A stretch of 64,000 nt of DNA, from positions 1-64,000 of the forward strand of contig JBGANS010000014.1 in the NCBI GenBank assembly GCA_044222195.1, read 5' to 3'. Both the position numbers and the translations under genes were made by a program. This document shows, one piece after another, positions 25,827-35,279 of the stretch (position 1 is the first letter of the stretch; each line of letters opens with the position of its first letter). This stretch comes from JAHBXE01 sp044222195. Its GTDB lineage: Bacteria > Planctomycetota > Phycisphaerae > Phycisphaerales > UBA1924. The notes under the pieces were generated by a model that worked only from the letters and a program-made list of their open reading frames with translations, had not been told where the DNA came from and did no database searches.

Positions 25827-28800
25827 ATGGCCTCTCGCGTCAACAAGAAGTTCGTGATCCTGCTTTCGGCGTTCCTGGTGCTGACGGGCGTTGGCGCCGG
25901 GGGCGCGTACTACTTCGTCAAGATGCGGAGTGGTGAGCACTACGTCGCGATGGGCGACCGCGCGATGAAGGAAGGGAAGATCGACTCGGCGGACACGTGG
26001 TACGAGCGGGCGGTGGGCAAGGAGCAGTACAACGTCGAGTGGCTGAAGAAGTGGCGGGGGGCGCGGGAGCAGAAGGTCCCGGCGCACAACGTGTACGGCG
26101 CGAACTACCAGATGCTGCAGGGGATCCTGCGGAACCTGGCGCAGGCGCAGAAGACCAACATCGAAGCGCACCGGGAGTACCTGGAGAGCATCAAGCTCGA
26201 GTGCGTGTACTCGGGGGCCCGGGGGGGCTGGGAGTACGTGTCGAACCACGTCGACGAGGTGCTCGCGTTCTTCGAGTCGGACCCGGCCAACCCGCAGCCG
26301 CCGCAGATTCGCCGGTACCGGGGCCTCGCGGTCTCGGAGCTGATGAGCGACCCGACGGTTCCCAAGGACCGGGTGGAGCTGGCCAAGCAGGATCTGGAGG
26401 CGGCGCTGAAGCTTGATCCGCTGGACGGTGAGGCGGCGAACGCGCTGGCGGTCTGGCACCGCGTGATGGCCGACCGGGCGAAGACCGAGGCGGACGATGC
26501 CGCGAGATCGATGCACCTGGATCGCTCGCGCGAGGTTCTGAAGGAGGCGATGACGCACACGTTTCCGGCGCCATTTGCCACGCCGCACCCGCTGGTCGCG
26601 GTGTCGCAGCTGATCATGGAAGCGGCGGATGTGGATGTGCGGAACCCATCGAACACGGAGGACGCGATCCGGGAAAAGGTGAAGGCGCTGAACGCGCTCT
26701 CGCCGCGGGTCCAGCAGGTGGCGGATGTGCTGGAGGCGGCGGACCCCAGGCTCGTGTCTCCGGTGATCATGTCGAGGTTTGCCTCGATTGCCCCGCGGAT
26801 CAATACGCAGGAGGGGACGGCGATTGCGATCAAGCTGGTTGACCGCCTGCTGGTCAAGCGGCCGGACGACATGGACCTCCTGATCATCCGGGCTCAACTG
26901 CTGAGCACGCCCCAGGCGCCGCCCGCGAAGCCCACACCACCGGAACAACTCATCGCGGCGTACCAGGCGGTGGTGGACCTGCCGGACAAGCCGGTGTCGT
27001 TCCAGGGCCTTCGGCTGCTGTCCATTCGGACCAATGCACGGTTCGCCCAGGCGTCGATCGCGACGCAGCAGCTGGCGGACCAGTCGCTCTCGGCGGAGGC
27101 CCGACAGCAGGCCCGGGCGCTGGCCAAGGCGAAGCGGACGGACCTGGCCAAGTACCTGCCTGACCAGGCGGCGGAGCTGCTGTTCCTGGACGGCAAGATG
27201 GCGCTGCTGGACGGCGACTTTCCCAAAGCGCGGCGTCTGCTGGCGGAGTTCCTGAAGAAGACGGGGGACTCGGGCGAGGCGGGGCTGGAAGCGAACATGC
27301 TGATGGCGGACATCGGGCTGCGGACGACGCCGCAGGAGCCGGGGCTTGCCCGCGAGCACCTGCGGAAGGTGCTGCAGGCGAGGCCGGGGTCGGTCGAACT
27401 GCGGATGATGCTGGCGTCGGTGGAGCGCATGCTTCAGAACTATGAAGCGGCGACGGCGATCTACCGGTCGATCCTCCAGCTCGAGCCCGACCACGCCGGG
27501 GCCAAGGCCGAACTGGAAACGATGAAGGCGTTGACCGAGGGGAGCAAGGTCAAGGACCCGATCGACCAGGTGCTGATCGACGCGGAGCGGGTTTCGAAGG
27601 GGACGTCGGAGAAGCTGGGCGACAACGAAGCGGCGACACAGCTGCTCGAGCGGGCGCTGATCGAGCACAACTACGAGCCTCGCATCGCGTACGTGCTCGT
27701 GGGCGTCAAGTTCGCCACCGATCGCGAGGCGGCGCGGCAGCTGCTCGACACCTCGATCCAGAAGCGGCCGGACGATACGTCGGCGGCGGGGAAGCGGCTT
27801 CGCGACCTGGCCGAACGGCTCAAGGCGGCGGACACGCTCGAGGGGACCGTGGCGTTCATCAACGCGAGCGGGAGCACGCCGGTCGAGAAGCAGCTGGGGC
27901 TTTACCGGGCGTACACGGACTTCAAGAAACCCGAGGAAGCGGCCAAGGCGCTCGACGAGGCCGAGAAAGTGGCGCCGGATAACGCGACGGTCGTGGAGCT
28001 GCGGTTCCAGAAGTGCATCCAGGACGGGGACATCCCCGGGGCGGCGCGGATCGCGGAGCGAGCGGCCCGGGAGAACCTGGACCAGGCCGAGGGCGACACC
28101 TTCAAGGCCCGGGTGCAGATCGCGCAGAAGAGCTACAAGGATGCGGCGGCGACGCTGGGGCGCGCGGTGGAGCGCGGCAACGCGACCGCCGGCGTGTGCC
28201 GCCTGCTGGGCCTGGTGCAGGCCGAGCTTGGCCGGACACAGGACGCGATGGCGTCGTTCCGGCGGGCGCTGGACCTGGTCCCGACGGACCTGGCGACGCT
28301 CAAGCTGTACATCGGTGTGCTGGTGGGCGCCGGGGAGATCACCGAAGCGCTGGGCGTGGCGCGCAAGTCGGAGTCTGTCGGCCGGAACGATCCGGAGTTT
28401 CTGAACACGTGGCTGCAGCTGGAAGCCCGATCCGGGCGGACCGACTTTGCGCGGACGTTCCGGGAGCAGATCCGCGCGCGGAATCCGAAGAACGTGGAGA
28501 ACACGGGCTCGCTGGCCGAGCTCTACCTCGAGGCCAAGATGTGGGACCCATCGCGGCAGCTGATCGACACGCTCCGGCGGGACAGCGATTCGCTGCGGGC
28601 GGCGATGCTTGATGCGCGCTGGCACGCGGACCGCGGCGCCCTCGGACCGGCCAAGCAGGTGCTGCGGCAGTACATCGGCGGGCTGGAGACCCCCAAGAGC
28701 AAGCAGGAGGCGTACCTGGCGTTCGGGCAGTTCCTGCAGCGGCGCGGGGCCGAGCAGGAGGCGATGGCGGCGTTCCGGCAGGCGGCGGATTACCAGGACC

Positions 28801-30443
28801 GCGAGAAGATGGATGTGGACCTGCTGATCGGCGACCTGCTGATCAACTCGGGGAAGTTTGAGGATGCGGAGAAGGCGTACCGGCGGGTCATCGATGCGGG
28901 AGTGAAGGACCCCGAGTTGGTGATCCGGAAGCGGCTGATCGAGGCGTTGAACCAGCAGCAGAAGTTCGCGGACGCCGAGGCCGTGTTTGTCGCCCTCGGG
29001 GCGGACGCGGACCGCGATGTCGAGTTGATGGCGCAGCGGGCGAGCGTCGCCCGGGGGCTCGGGGACACGAACAAGGCGAAGGAGATCCTCGACCGGGCGG
29101 TGACGCGGTTCCCGGATGAGCCGATGCCGTATCTCCGGCGCGCGCGGCTGTTGGTGCAGGACCCGGCGCTCGCGAAGGATGTGGCGGCGGACCTGGCGAC
29201 GGCGATCCGGCTGAGGCCGGCGTTCTGGCAGGCGCTGCGCACGCGGGCGATGATCGCGATCAGCGAGGGCCGCGTGGATGAGGGTCTGCGCGACCTGCGC
29301 GAGGCGGTGAGCCGGAACCCGGGCCTTGACGACCTTCGTCTTGAGTATGTCGACTACCTGGTGCGGCTCGGGCATGAAACGGAAGCGGTTGACTCGGTGG
29401 ATGAGGCGCTCAAGGCCCGCGCCAACGATGCGCGATTCATCGGGCAGTTCGCGAGCGCGTTCGGCCGGGCGGGCCGCTGGACCAGGGCCTCGAAGTACTA
29501 CCGGATGCTGTGGATCCAGCTGCAGGACGAGGAGACGGCGCTGGCGTACTGCAACGCGCTGATCAACTCGACGCCGCCGGCGCTGGCCGACGCCGAGGCC
29601 GTGCTGGCGACGCGCGAGCTCAAGACGGATCGTTCCTGGCGGCTGCTGCTGGCGCGGGCCATCATCCGGAAGAAGCAGAACAAGGATGCGCAGGCGAAGG
29701 AAGACCTGCTGGCCTCGTTCGACCAGATTGGGAACGACCCGGCGGCGTTCAACATCTGGGCGCGGGACCTGGCCGGCGTGTTCCCTGATTCGATGGAACG
29801 GCTGAAGCTGCTCAACCAGGTCAGGCCACCGACCCAGCTCACCGACTGGGTCACGTTGGCACGGGCGGATGTCGCACTCGAGGACAAGGCCAATGTCACC
29901 GAGGCGATCGAGGCGCTGCGGAAACTCCGTGACACCTCGGTGGACAATGACCTGCGGACCTCGATCCAGGCGTCGCTGTCGGACGCGATGATCCGTCAGG
30001 AGAAGTGGGACGAGGCCGTGAAGGAGCTCAAGCTGGGTCTCCAGTTCCGGCCCAACGACGCCGTGTTCCTGAATAACGCGGCGGCGATCCTGACAGAGCA
30101 TGTCAAGAACACGTCGGAGGCGCTGCCGCTGGCCGAACGGGCCTGCGCCCTGAATCCGCTGAGCTGGGCGTTCGCGGACACGCTGGCGTCGACGTACTGG
30201 GCCAAGGGCGATAAGTCGCAGGCGATCACGAAACTCACGGAGGCGCTCAGGCTCGCTTCGACCGAGGTCGATAAGGCCAGAACCTCCATCAAACTTGCGC
30301 GATGGAAGGTCGCGTCGGGGGATGTGGCCGGCGGCCGCGCGGTCGCGGATGTCGTCCGAGAATCCCTCACCGACAGCCCGGCGTTGCGGGACACGGTGAA
30401 GTCGGAATACGAGAGTCTTCTGTCGGAACTGAACGGAAAGTAG
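25827..30443 (+). CDS. Giant membrane-anchored TPR protein
   Basis: 1538 residues from the ATG at 25827 (GAAGGA upstream). Residues 8-30 are one membrane helix (FVILLSAFLVLTGVGAGGAYYF). The rest is dense tetratricopeptide-like helical pairs from end to end, for example 'MGDRAMKEGKIDSADTWYE', 'LLGLVQAELGRTQDAMASF', 'GKFEDAEKAYRRVI' and 'EKWDEAVKELKLGLQFRP'. In characterised exosortase loci a TPR lipoprotein (PrsT) takes this position; here the anchor is a helix rather than a lipid. It probably faces the periplasm as a scaffold for polysaccharide assembly or secretion. A 2179-codon open antisense frame covers it and is not coding. Confidence 0.88.
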   Translation: MASRVNKKFVILLSAFLVLTGVGAGGAYYFVKMRSGEHYVAMGDRAMKEGKIDSADTWYERAVGKEQYNVEWLKKWRGAREQKVPAHNVYGANYQMLQGILRNLAQAQKTNIEAHREYLESIKLECVYSGARGGWEYVSNHVDEVLAFFESDPANPQPPQIRRYRGLAVSELMSDPTVPKDRVELAKQDLEAALKLDPLDGEAANALAVWHRVMADRAKTEADDAARSMHLDRSREVLKEAMTHTFPAPFATPHPLVAVSQLIMEAADVDVRNPSNTEDAIREKVKALNALSPRVQQVADVLEAADPRLVSPVIMSRFASIAPRINTQEGTAIAIKLVDRLLVKRPDDMDLLIIRAQLLSTPQAPPAKPTPPEQLIAAYQAVVDLPDKPVSFQGLRLLSIRTNARFAQASIATQQLADQSLSAEARQQARALAKAKRTDLAKYLPDQAAELLFLDGKMALLDGDFPKARRLLAEFLKKTGDSGEAGLEANMLMADIGLRTTPQEPGLAREHLRKVLQARPGSVELRMMLASVERMLQNYEAATAIYRSILQLEPDHAGAKAELETMKALTEGSKVKDPIDQVLIDAERVSKGTSEKLGDNEAATQLLERALIEHNYEPRIAYVLVGVKFATDREAARQLLDTSIQKRPDDTSAAGKRLRDLAERLKAADTLEGTVAFINASGSTPVEKQLGLYRAYTDFKKPEEAAKALDEAEKVAPDNATVVELRFQKCIQDGDIPGAARIAERAARENLDQAEGDTFKARVQIAQKSYKDAAATLGRAVERGNATAGVCRLLGLVQAELGRTQDAMASFRRALDLVPTDLATLKLYIGVLVGAGEITEALGVARKSESVGRNDPEFLNTWLQLEARSGRTDFARTFREQIRARNPKNVENTGSLAELYLEAKMWDPSRQLIDTLRRDSDSLRAAMLDARWHADRGALGPAKQVLRQYIGGLETPKSKQEAYLAFGQFLQRRGAEQEAMAAFRQAADYQDREKMDVDLLIGDLLINSGKFEDAEKAYRRVIDAGVKDPELVIRKRLIEALNQQQKFADAEAVFVALGADADRDVELMAQRASVARGLGDTNKAKEILDRAVTRFPDEPMPYLRRARLLVQDPALAKDVAADLATAIRLRPAFWQALRTRAMIAISEGRVDEGLRDLREAVSRNPGLDDLRLEYVDYLVRLGHETEAVDSVDEALKARANDARFIGQFASAFGRAGRWTRASKYYRMLWIQLQDEETALAYCNALINSTPPALADAEAVLATRELKTDRSWRLLLARAIIRKKQNKDAQAKEDLLASFDQIGNDPAAFNIWARDLAGVFPDSMERLKLLNQVRPPTQLTDWVTLARADVALEDKANVTEAIEALRKLRDTSVDNDLRTSIQASLSDAMIRQEKWDEAVKELKLGLQFRPNDAVFLNNAAAILTEHVKNTSEALPLAERACALNPLSWAFADTLASTYWAKGDKSQAITKLTEALRLASTEVDKARTSIKLARWKVASGDVAGGRAVADVVRESLTDSPALRDTVKSEYESLLSELNGK

Positions 30444-30473
30444 AGCGACGAAGCTGTCTGGAAGGTTGCACCC

Positions 30474-32699
30474 ATGACCATCGTTCCCACGACACGTCCG
30501 CCGATTCCCGCCCTGGCCCGGCCCGCGCAGAGCGCGGCCCCGGCGGCCGGAGCGGTCCCGGCCATCGACCCGGTGAAGCTGCTGAAGAAGCACAAGTGGC
30601 TGCTGCTGGCGTCGATCGGGGCCGGGATGGTGTTCGGCACCATCGCGCACTACGTGATGCTCAGCGTGTACCCGATTTTTTCGAGCTCGCTGATCTACGA
30701 GTGCTTCGCGCCCAAGCAGAACATCACGGAACTCTCGGCGGTGACGCCGTCGAAGGACGAGCTGGACAACTTCAAGGCGACGCAGGTGCAGGTGCTGCTC
30801 TCGGACCGCATCATCGATAAGACGGTGAGCGACCCTGCGCTGGAACGGGACGCGTCGAAGTGGGCGAACCAGTTCAAGCGCGCCGGGACGCTGGACACAT
30901 CCAAGGCCGCGAAGGAACTCAAGAAGAAGCTGTCGGCGGGCATCGCCGGGCAGTCGAACTTCATCAAGGTCTCGATGTGGGGGACGGACCCGGTCGAGGT
31001 GACGGCGATCATCAAGCTGCTGGGGCGCACGTACGAGCGCGACCGGCGGCTGGTGGGCAACGCGGACACGAGCGAGCAGAAGCAGTACATCACGCAGGCG
31101 ATCGCGGACACGACCGAGACCATCGGCAAGCGGCAGCGCGAGCGTCAGACCCTCCTGCACGACGCGGACGCGGACGCGCTGGACGAGGCGGTGTCGGGCA
31201 CGAACCGCGACCTCGAGAAGACGCAGGCGGAGCTGATCAAGGTGCGCGTGGATCTCAAGGCGGTGGGCGTGCTGCTCGATCGGTACGAGGCGGAGCTCAA
31301 GAACACCAACGGGATCAAGATCGACGACGACATCCGGGACTTTGTCGACAAGGAACAGTCGGTCGTCTACCTCAAGCAGACCGTCAACCTGCTGGAGGCG
31401 GAAGCCCTGGCGATGAAGTCGCGCCTGGACACGAGCCACCCGGACTACCGGCGGCTCGAGACCCGCCTCAATGGCACGCGGCAGCAACTCGACGCCGAGA
31501 TCAAGCGCCTGTGCGATCAGCAGTTCTATGCGCGCCTGGAGCGGTACCGTTCGAGCCTGCAGTCGCTCAGGGCGCAGGAAGAATCCCTCGTCAAGAGCGG
31601 CGAAGAGCTGAAGACCAAGGCGGTCGACCTGACCCAGAGCCTCGCCCGCGTCAAGGACATCACTCGCGACATTGACACGCTCACGCAGTCGAGGGCGAAG
31701 CTCTCGGAGGACCTCAAGAACCTGGAAGTGCTCTCGAGCAACACCAAGCAGCAGACCCGCGTGCTGCTCTACCAGGACGCCCAGATTCCCAAGACCGTGT
31801 CGTTCCCGCGCCTGGTCATCATGCTTCCCGCGGCGATGGCGATTTTCCTCGCGCTCACGGCGGGTGTGGTGTTCATCCTCGAAGTCGTGGATCAGCGGGT
31901 CAAGGGACCCGCGGACATCGCGATGATCCCGCGGACGCGGATGCTGGGCTTCATCCCGCACGCGGCGGAAGACCCGGCGGCGCCGCCCAAGATCGAAACC
32001 GTGTTCAGAGATCAGCCGGGCGGCGTCCTGGCGGAGAGTTTCCGGCAGCTGCGCGGCACGATTCTCAAGCGGATGCAGGCGGGCGGGCACAAGTCGCTCG
32101 TATGCATGTCCGGCATGCCGGGCTCGGGGGCGACGTCGGTGGTTGTGAACCTCGCGTTCGCGCTGGCCGCGGCCGAGCAGCGGGTGCTGCTGGTGGATGG
32201 AAACTTCCGGCGTCCGTCCGTTCACCGCGTTCTGGGCATCTCCGAGGGGCCGGGCCTGGCGGATGTGCTGGCAGGGTCGACGACCCTGGCGGGTGCGGTC
32301 AAGACCGTCGGCGTGGACAACCTGGCGGTCATGTCGGCCGGCTCCGCGGACAAGCGTCAATACGAGCGGTTGACGAGCGCGGCGATGTCCACGCTCCTCA
32401 AAGATGCCGGCGCGATGTACGACTTGATCCTGATCGATGTGGCCCCGGCGATGGTCGCGGGCGACGCGGCGGGGCTGTCGAACAAGTGTGATGCGTCAAT
32501 GCTCGTCGTCCGCGCCCTGGGCGAAAAACGCGGCATGGTCGCACGGTTGAGGACCGAGCTTTCCGAAGCGCGGGCCGAGTTCCTGGGTGTGGTGATCAAC
32601 GCCGTCCGGTCCAGCGCGGGCGGATACCTCAAGGGCAATATCCTGGCCGCGCACACGTACCAGGCGGGCCCGAACGAGAGCCTCCCGGACAAGACCTGA
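30474..32699 (+). CDS. Wzc-like polysaccharide co-polymerase with degenerate kinase domain
   Basis: 741 residues. The N-terminus has a first membrane helix near 43-65 (LLLASIGAGMVFGTIAHYV), a long periplasmic coiled coil and a second helix near 450-470. The C-terminal domain is the BY-kinase/MinD-like ATPase found in Wzc and XrtA-type tyrosine autokinases. The Walker A loop reads GMPGSGATS: the lysine is replaced by A553. In the Walker A' region D575 is kept (LLVDGNFRRP) but the second acidic residue is N577. Walker B D655 (LILIDVAPA) is kept. Only two Tyr occur near the C-terminus, so no tyrosine cluster. It likely controls chain length or links export components but should not phosphorylate as usual. 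30 nt after the TPR gene. Confidence 0.88.
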   Translation: MTIVPTTRPPIPALARPAQSAAPAAGAVPAIDPVKLLKKHKWLLLASIGAGMVFGTIAHYVMLSVYPIFSSSLIYECFAPKQNITELSAVTPSKDELDNFKATQVQVLLSDRIIDKTVSDPALERDASKWANQFKRAGTLDTSKAAKELKKKLSAGIAGQSNFIKVSMWGTDPVEVTAIIKLLGRTYERDRRLVGNADTSEQKQYITQAIADTTETIGKRQRERQTLLHDADADALDEAVSGTNRDLEKTQAELIKVRVDLKAVGVLLDRYEAELKNTNGIKIDDDIRDFVDKEQSVVYLKQTVNLLEAEALAMKSRLDTSHPDYRRLETRLNGTRQQLDAEIKRLCDQQFYARLERYRSSLQSLRAQEESLVKSGEELKTKAVDLTQSLARVKDITRDIDTLTQSRAKLSEDLKNLEVLSSNTKQQTRVLLYQDAQIPKTVSFPRLVIMLPAAMAIFLALTAGVVFILEVVDQRVKGPADIAMIPRTRMLGFIPHAAEDPAAPPKIETVFRDQPGGVLAESFRQLRGTILKRMQAGGHKSLVCMSGMPGSGATSVVVNLAFALAAAEQRVLLVDGNFRRPSVHRVLGISEGPGLADVLAGSTTLAGAVKTVGVDNLAVMSAGSADKRQYERLTSAAMSTLLKDAGAMYDLILIDVAPAMVAGDAAGLSNKCDASMLVVRALGEKRGMVARLRTELSEARAEFLGVVINAVRSSAGGYLKGNILAAHTYQAGPNESLPDKT

Positions 32700-32720
32700 A
32701 TCGACCGAAGAAGATCCGCC

Positions 32721-33743
32721 GTGCCTGCTTCGCCCACCAGCGCCGCCCCCTCACGCAACGCCGCCCGGCGCGTGCTGGTCACCGGCGGCGCGGGGTTCAT
32801 CGGTTCGCACCTGTGCGACCGGCTGCTCGCGCGGGGGGACTCGGTCACGGTCGTGGACGATCTGTCGACCGGTCGACGGGCGAATCTGCCGGCGTCGCAC
32901 GCGGGGCTTCGGTTCATCGAGGCCGACCTCGGTGAGGCGCTCCACGCCTTTGGCAAGGGAGAGACGTTCGACGAGATCTATCACCTGGCCGCGGCGGTGG
33001 GTGTGAAGCTGGTGATGCAGGAGCCGATCCGTTCTGTCGAGACGAACATCGAGCAGACCTCGGCGCTGCTGCGGTTCGCCGCGGTGAACCGGACGCCGAC
33101 GTTGATCGCGTCGAGTTCCGAGGTCTACGGCAAGTCGATGCGGTCGCCGTTCAACGAAGACGACGACGCCGTGTACGGCCCCACCACGATCGGGCGGTGG
33201 TCGTACGCGTGCTCCAAGGCGATTGATGAGTATCTCGCGCTGGCGTACCACAAGCAGCGCGGCGTGCCGACGGTCATCGCCCGGTTTTTCAACACAGTTG
33301 GGCCGCGGCAGGTTGGCGATTACGGCATGGTGCTGCCACGATTTGTCGGCGCGGCGCTGGGCAACAGCCCGCTGACGGTGTACGCCGACGGCTCGGCGAC
33401 GCGCTGCTTTTGTGATGCCCGAGATGTGGTGGAAGTTCTGCCGCGCATGCTGGCGTCGAGCGAGTGTCACGGCCGGGTGTTCAACGTGGGGTCGGACCGG
33501 GCGATCTCGATCCGGGACCTGGCCGACGCGGTGATCCGCGTGACGGGGTCGAAGTCCGAGCGGAAGTTTGTTCCGTATTCCGAGGTGTTCCCGGCCGGAT
33601 TCGAGGACCTGCAGCAGCGGCAGCCGGACCTCCGGCGGATTCGCGCTGCCGTGGGTTTTGAGCCCAAGATTTCGCTGGAACGCACGATCCAAGACGTCGC
33701 CGAGTTCATTCGCGGCGGCGCGGCGAGCGGGGTGCGGGCATGA
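32721..33743 (+). CDS. NAD-dependent nucleotide-sugar epimerase/dehydratase
   Basis: 340 residues from a GTG. Extended SDR: NAD loop GGAGFIGSH near residues 21-29, 'VVDDLSTGRRANLP', HLAAAVGVKLVM, the catalytic Ser region SSSEVYG, Y-x-x-x-K in 'SYACSKAIDEY' and 'RFFNTVGPRQVGDYGMVLP'. The 'GRWSYACSK' text resembles UDP-glucuronate decarboxylase/epimerase relatives, but the exact substrate is not certain. It would supply an activated sugar for the polysaccharide. The stop overlaps the next gene's ATG by 4 nt. Confidence 0.88.
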   Translation: MPASPTSAAPSRNAARRVLVTGGAGFIGSHLCDRLLARGDSVTVVDDLSTGRRANLPASHAGLRFIEADLGEALHAFGKGETFDEIYHLAAAVGVKLVMQEPIRSVETNIEQTSALLRFAAVNRTPTLIASSSEVYGKSMRSPFNEDDDAVYGPTTIGRWSYACSKAIDEYLALAYHKQRGVPTVIARFFNTVGPRQVGDYGMVLPRFVGAALGNSPLTVYADGSATRCFCDARDVVEVLPRMLASSECHGRVFNVGSDRAISIRDLADAVIRVTGSKSERKFVPYSEVFPAGFEDLQQRQPDLRRIRAAVGFEPKISLERTIQDVAEFIRGGAASGVRA

Positions 33744-35254
33744 AATGGCTGCCGGCCATCCTGGCGCAGGTGTCCCCCACTCCGCAGGGGCCGGACATTC
33801 CACCGGGCATCAAGAGCCGAATCGAAGCGCTCGGTGAGGAAGTCACCTCGCTGGCCGGGCGCGTGGAAGAGCTCAAGGAGCTGTCGGGACTGTCGCAAGC
33901 GGCGCACGTGACGCGGACCGAGGTCTTCCACGGGTACATCCCGGTGTTCGTCATCGCGTTCTTGGTCACGCTCCTGGCAACGCCGCTCATCAGGCGGCTC
34001 GCGCTGGCCAACGGCATCATTGATCGGCCCAGCCAGGCGCGCAAGATTCACACCATGCCGATCGCGTACCTTGGCGGCGCGGCGGTGTTCCTGGGGATCA
34101 TGGCGGCGATCGCGTACAGCTACTTCGCGGCGGCCATCCCCGGGCTGATGTCGTTTCACTCGACGCAGTACCTCGACGTGGACCAGCACCCGCACACGCT
34201 GCCGGCTTCGATCGTGCTGGGGATGACGCTGATCGCGCTGGCGGGGCTGCTCGATGATGTGGTGGGAATCGCGCCGCGCCTCAAGGTGGGCTTGCAGCTG
34301 ATTGCCGCGGCGGCGCTGGCGGCGACGGACGTGGGCGTCAAGGTCGCGGCGGGGATTGTCGTCCCGCTGGCCAAAGCGATCGGGATCCACACCACGATCA
34401 TCAACGGGTCGGACACGCTGCTGTACCAGATCCCGCTGCCATTTCCGATGCTGGGAGCCGAGTTCATTTCACTGGATGTGGTGTACTGGGTGGGGACCGC
34501 GGTGATCGCGATCTTCATCCTGGGGGCGTGCAACGCGGCGAACCTGATCGACGGGCTGGACGGGCTACTCACCGGGACGACGGCGATCGTGGCGGGCGGG
34601 CTGCTGGTGATCGCGTTGACGCTGGCGGTTCAGGACGACGGGCCGCGGGATGCGCCGCGGATCGTGCTGGCGTTGGCGCTGCTGGGCGCGTGTCTCGGGT
34701 TCCTGCCGCACAACTTCAATCCGGCGACGATATTCCTGGGCGACTGCGGGTCGCTGCTGATCGGCTTTGTGACGATCACGGTGATCCTGATGCTGGGCGA
34801 TACCGGGAAGACGCACCTGGTGTTCGCGGGGCTGATCATCTTCGCGCTGCCGATCATCGACACGATGCTGGCGATCATCCGGCGAAAGCTGGCGGGGAAA
34901 AAGATCTCGGATGCTGACGACCAGCACCTGCACCACATGCTCAAACGGGCGCTGGGGGTCAAGGGCGCGGTCTTCGCGCTGTATGGCATCGGGGCGATCT
35001 TCGCGAGCCTGGGCATCGCCGTGAGCCTGGGTCGGGCCCGAGTGGTGTACGCCCTGGCCCTGGTCTTTGGGGCGTTCATCGTGGTGACGGCCGTCAAAAT
35101 CGCCCGCAAGAAGCAACTGGACGACCATGCCGCGCAGTTCGAGGCCAAAAGGCGGGCCAAGGCGATGGTGCCCCGGGGGGCGGAGGCTCGGCCCGTGGAT
35201 GAGACTCCGCGGCCGCTTGAAACCGACAAGCGGGAACCCGCGGGCCGCCCCTGA
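33740..35254 (+). CDS. WecA/MraY-type undecaprenyl-phosphate sugar-1-phosphate transferase
   Basis: 504 residues, about ten membrane helices. Family motifs: LLDDVVGIAPRLK (Asp-Asp for Mg), NAANLIDGLDGL, FLGDCGSLLIGF and the His motif 'DQHLHHML'. It would start repeat-unit synthesis by moving a sugar-1-phosphate from UDP-sugar to undecaprenyl phosphate at the cytoplasmic membrane face. Unusual: about 65 residues precede the first helix, with a hydrophobic start (MKWLPAILAQV), a Pro-rich bit and a short coiled coil 'IEALGEEVTSLAGRVEELK', and a basic tail of about 55 residues follows the last helix. 4-nt overlap with the epimerase. Confidence 0.92.
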   Translation: MKWLPAILAQVSPTPQGPDIPPGIKSRIEALGEEVTSLAGRVEELKELSGLSQAAHVTRTEVFHGYIPVFVIAFLVTLLATPLIRRLALANGIIDRPSQARKIHTMPIAYLGGAAVFLGIMAAIAYSYFAAAIPGLMSFHSTQYLDVDQHPHTLPASIVLGMTLIALAGLLDDVVGIAPRLKVGLQLIAAAALAATDVGVKVAAGIVVPLAKAIGIHTTIINGSDTLLYQIPLPFPMLGAEFISLDVVYWVGTAVIAIFILGACNAANLIDGLDGLLTGTTAIVAGGLLVIALTLAVQDDGPRDAPRIVLALALLGACLGFLPHNFNPATIFLGDCGSLLIGFVTITVILMLGDTGKTHLVFAGLIIFALPIIDTMLAIIRRKLAGKKISDADDQHLHHMLKRALGVKGAVFALYGIGAIFASLGIAVSLGRARVVYALALVFGAFIVVTAVKIARKKQLDDHAAQFEAKRRAKAMVPRGAEARPVDETPRPLETDKREPAGRP

Positions 35255-35267
35255 GGCCGGTTTCCCG

Positions 35268-35273
35268 TATACT
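35268..35273 (+). promoter_or_regulatory. Candidate leaderless -10 box TATACT
   Basis: TATACT 6 nt before the ATG of the ParA-type gene, a near-consensus -10. It suggests an internal promoter for 35280-39617. Confidence 0.45.
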
Positions 35274-35279
35274 CCGCCC

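Noticed and set aside
25821..32360. A 2179-codon open minus-strand frame
   Set aside because: It is antisense to the TPR and Wzc-like genes, is rich in Arg/His/Pro and has no domain; it is open because the real genes use G/C at third positions.
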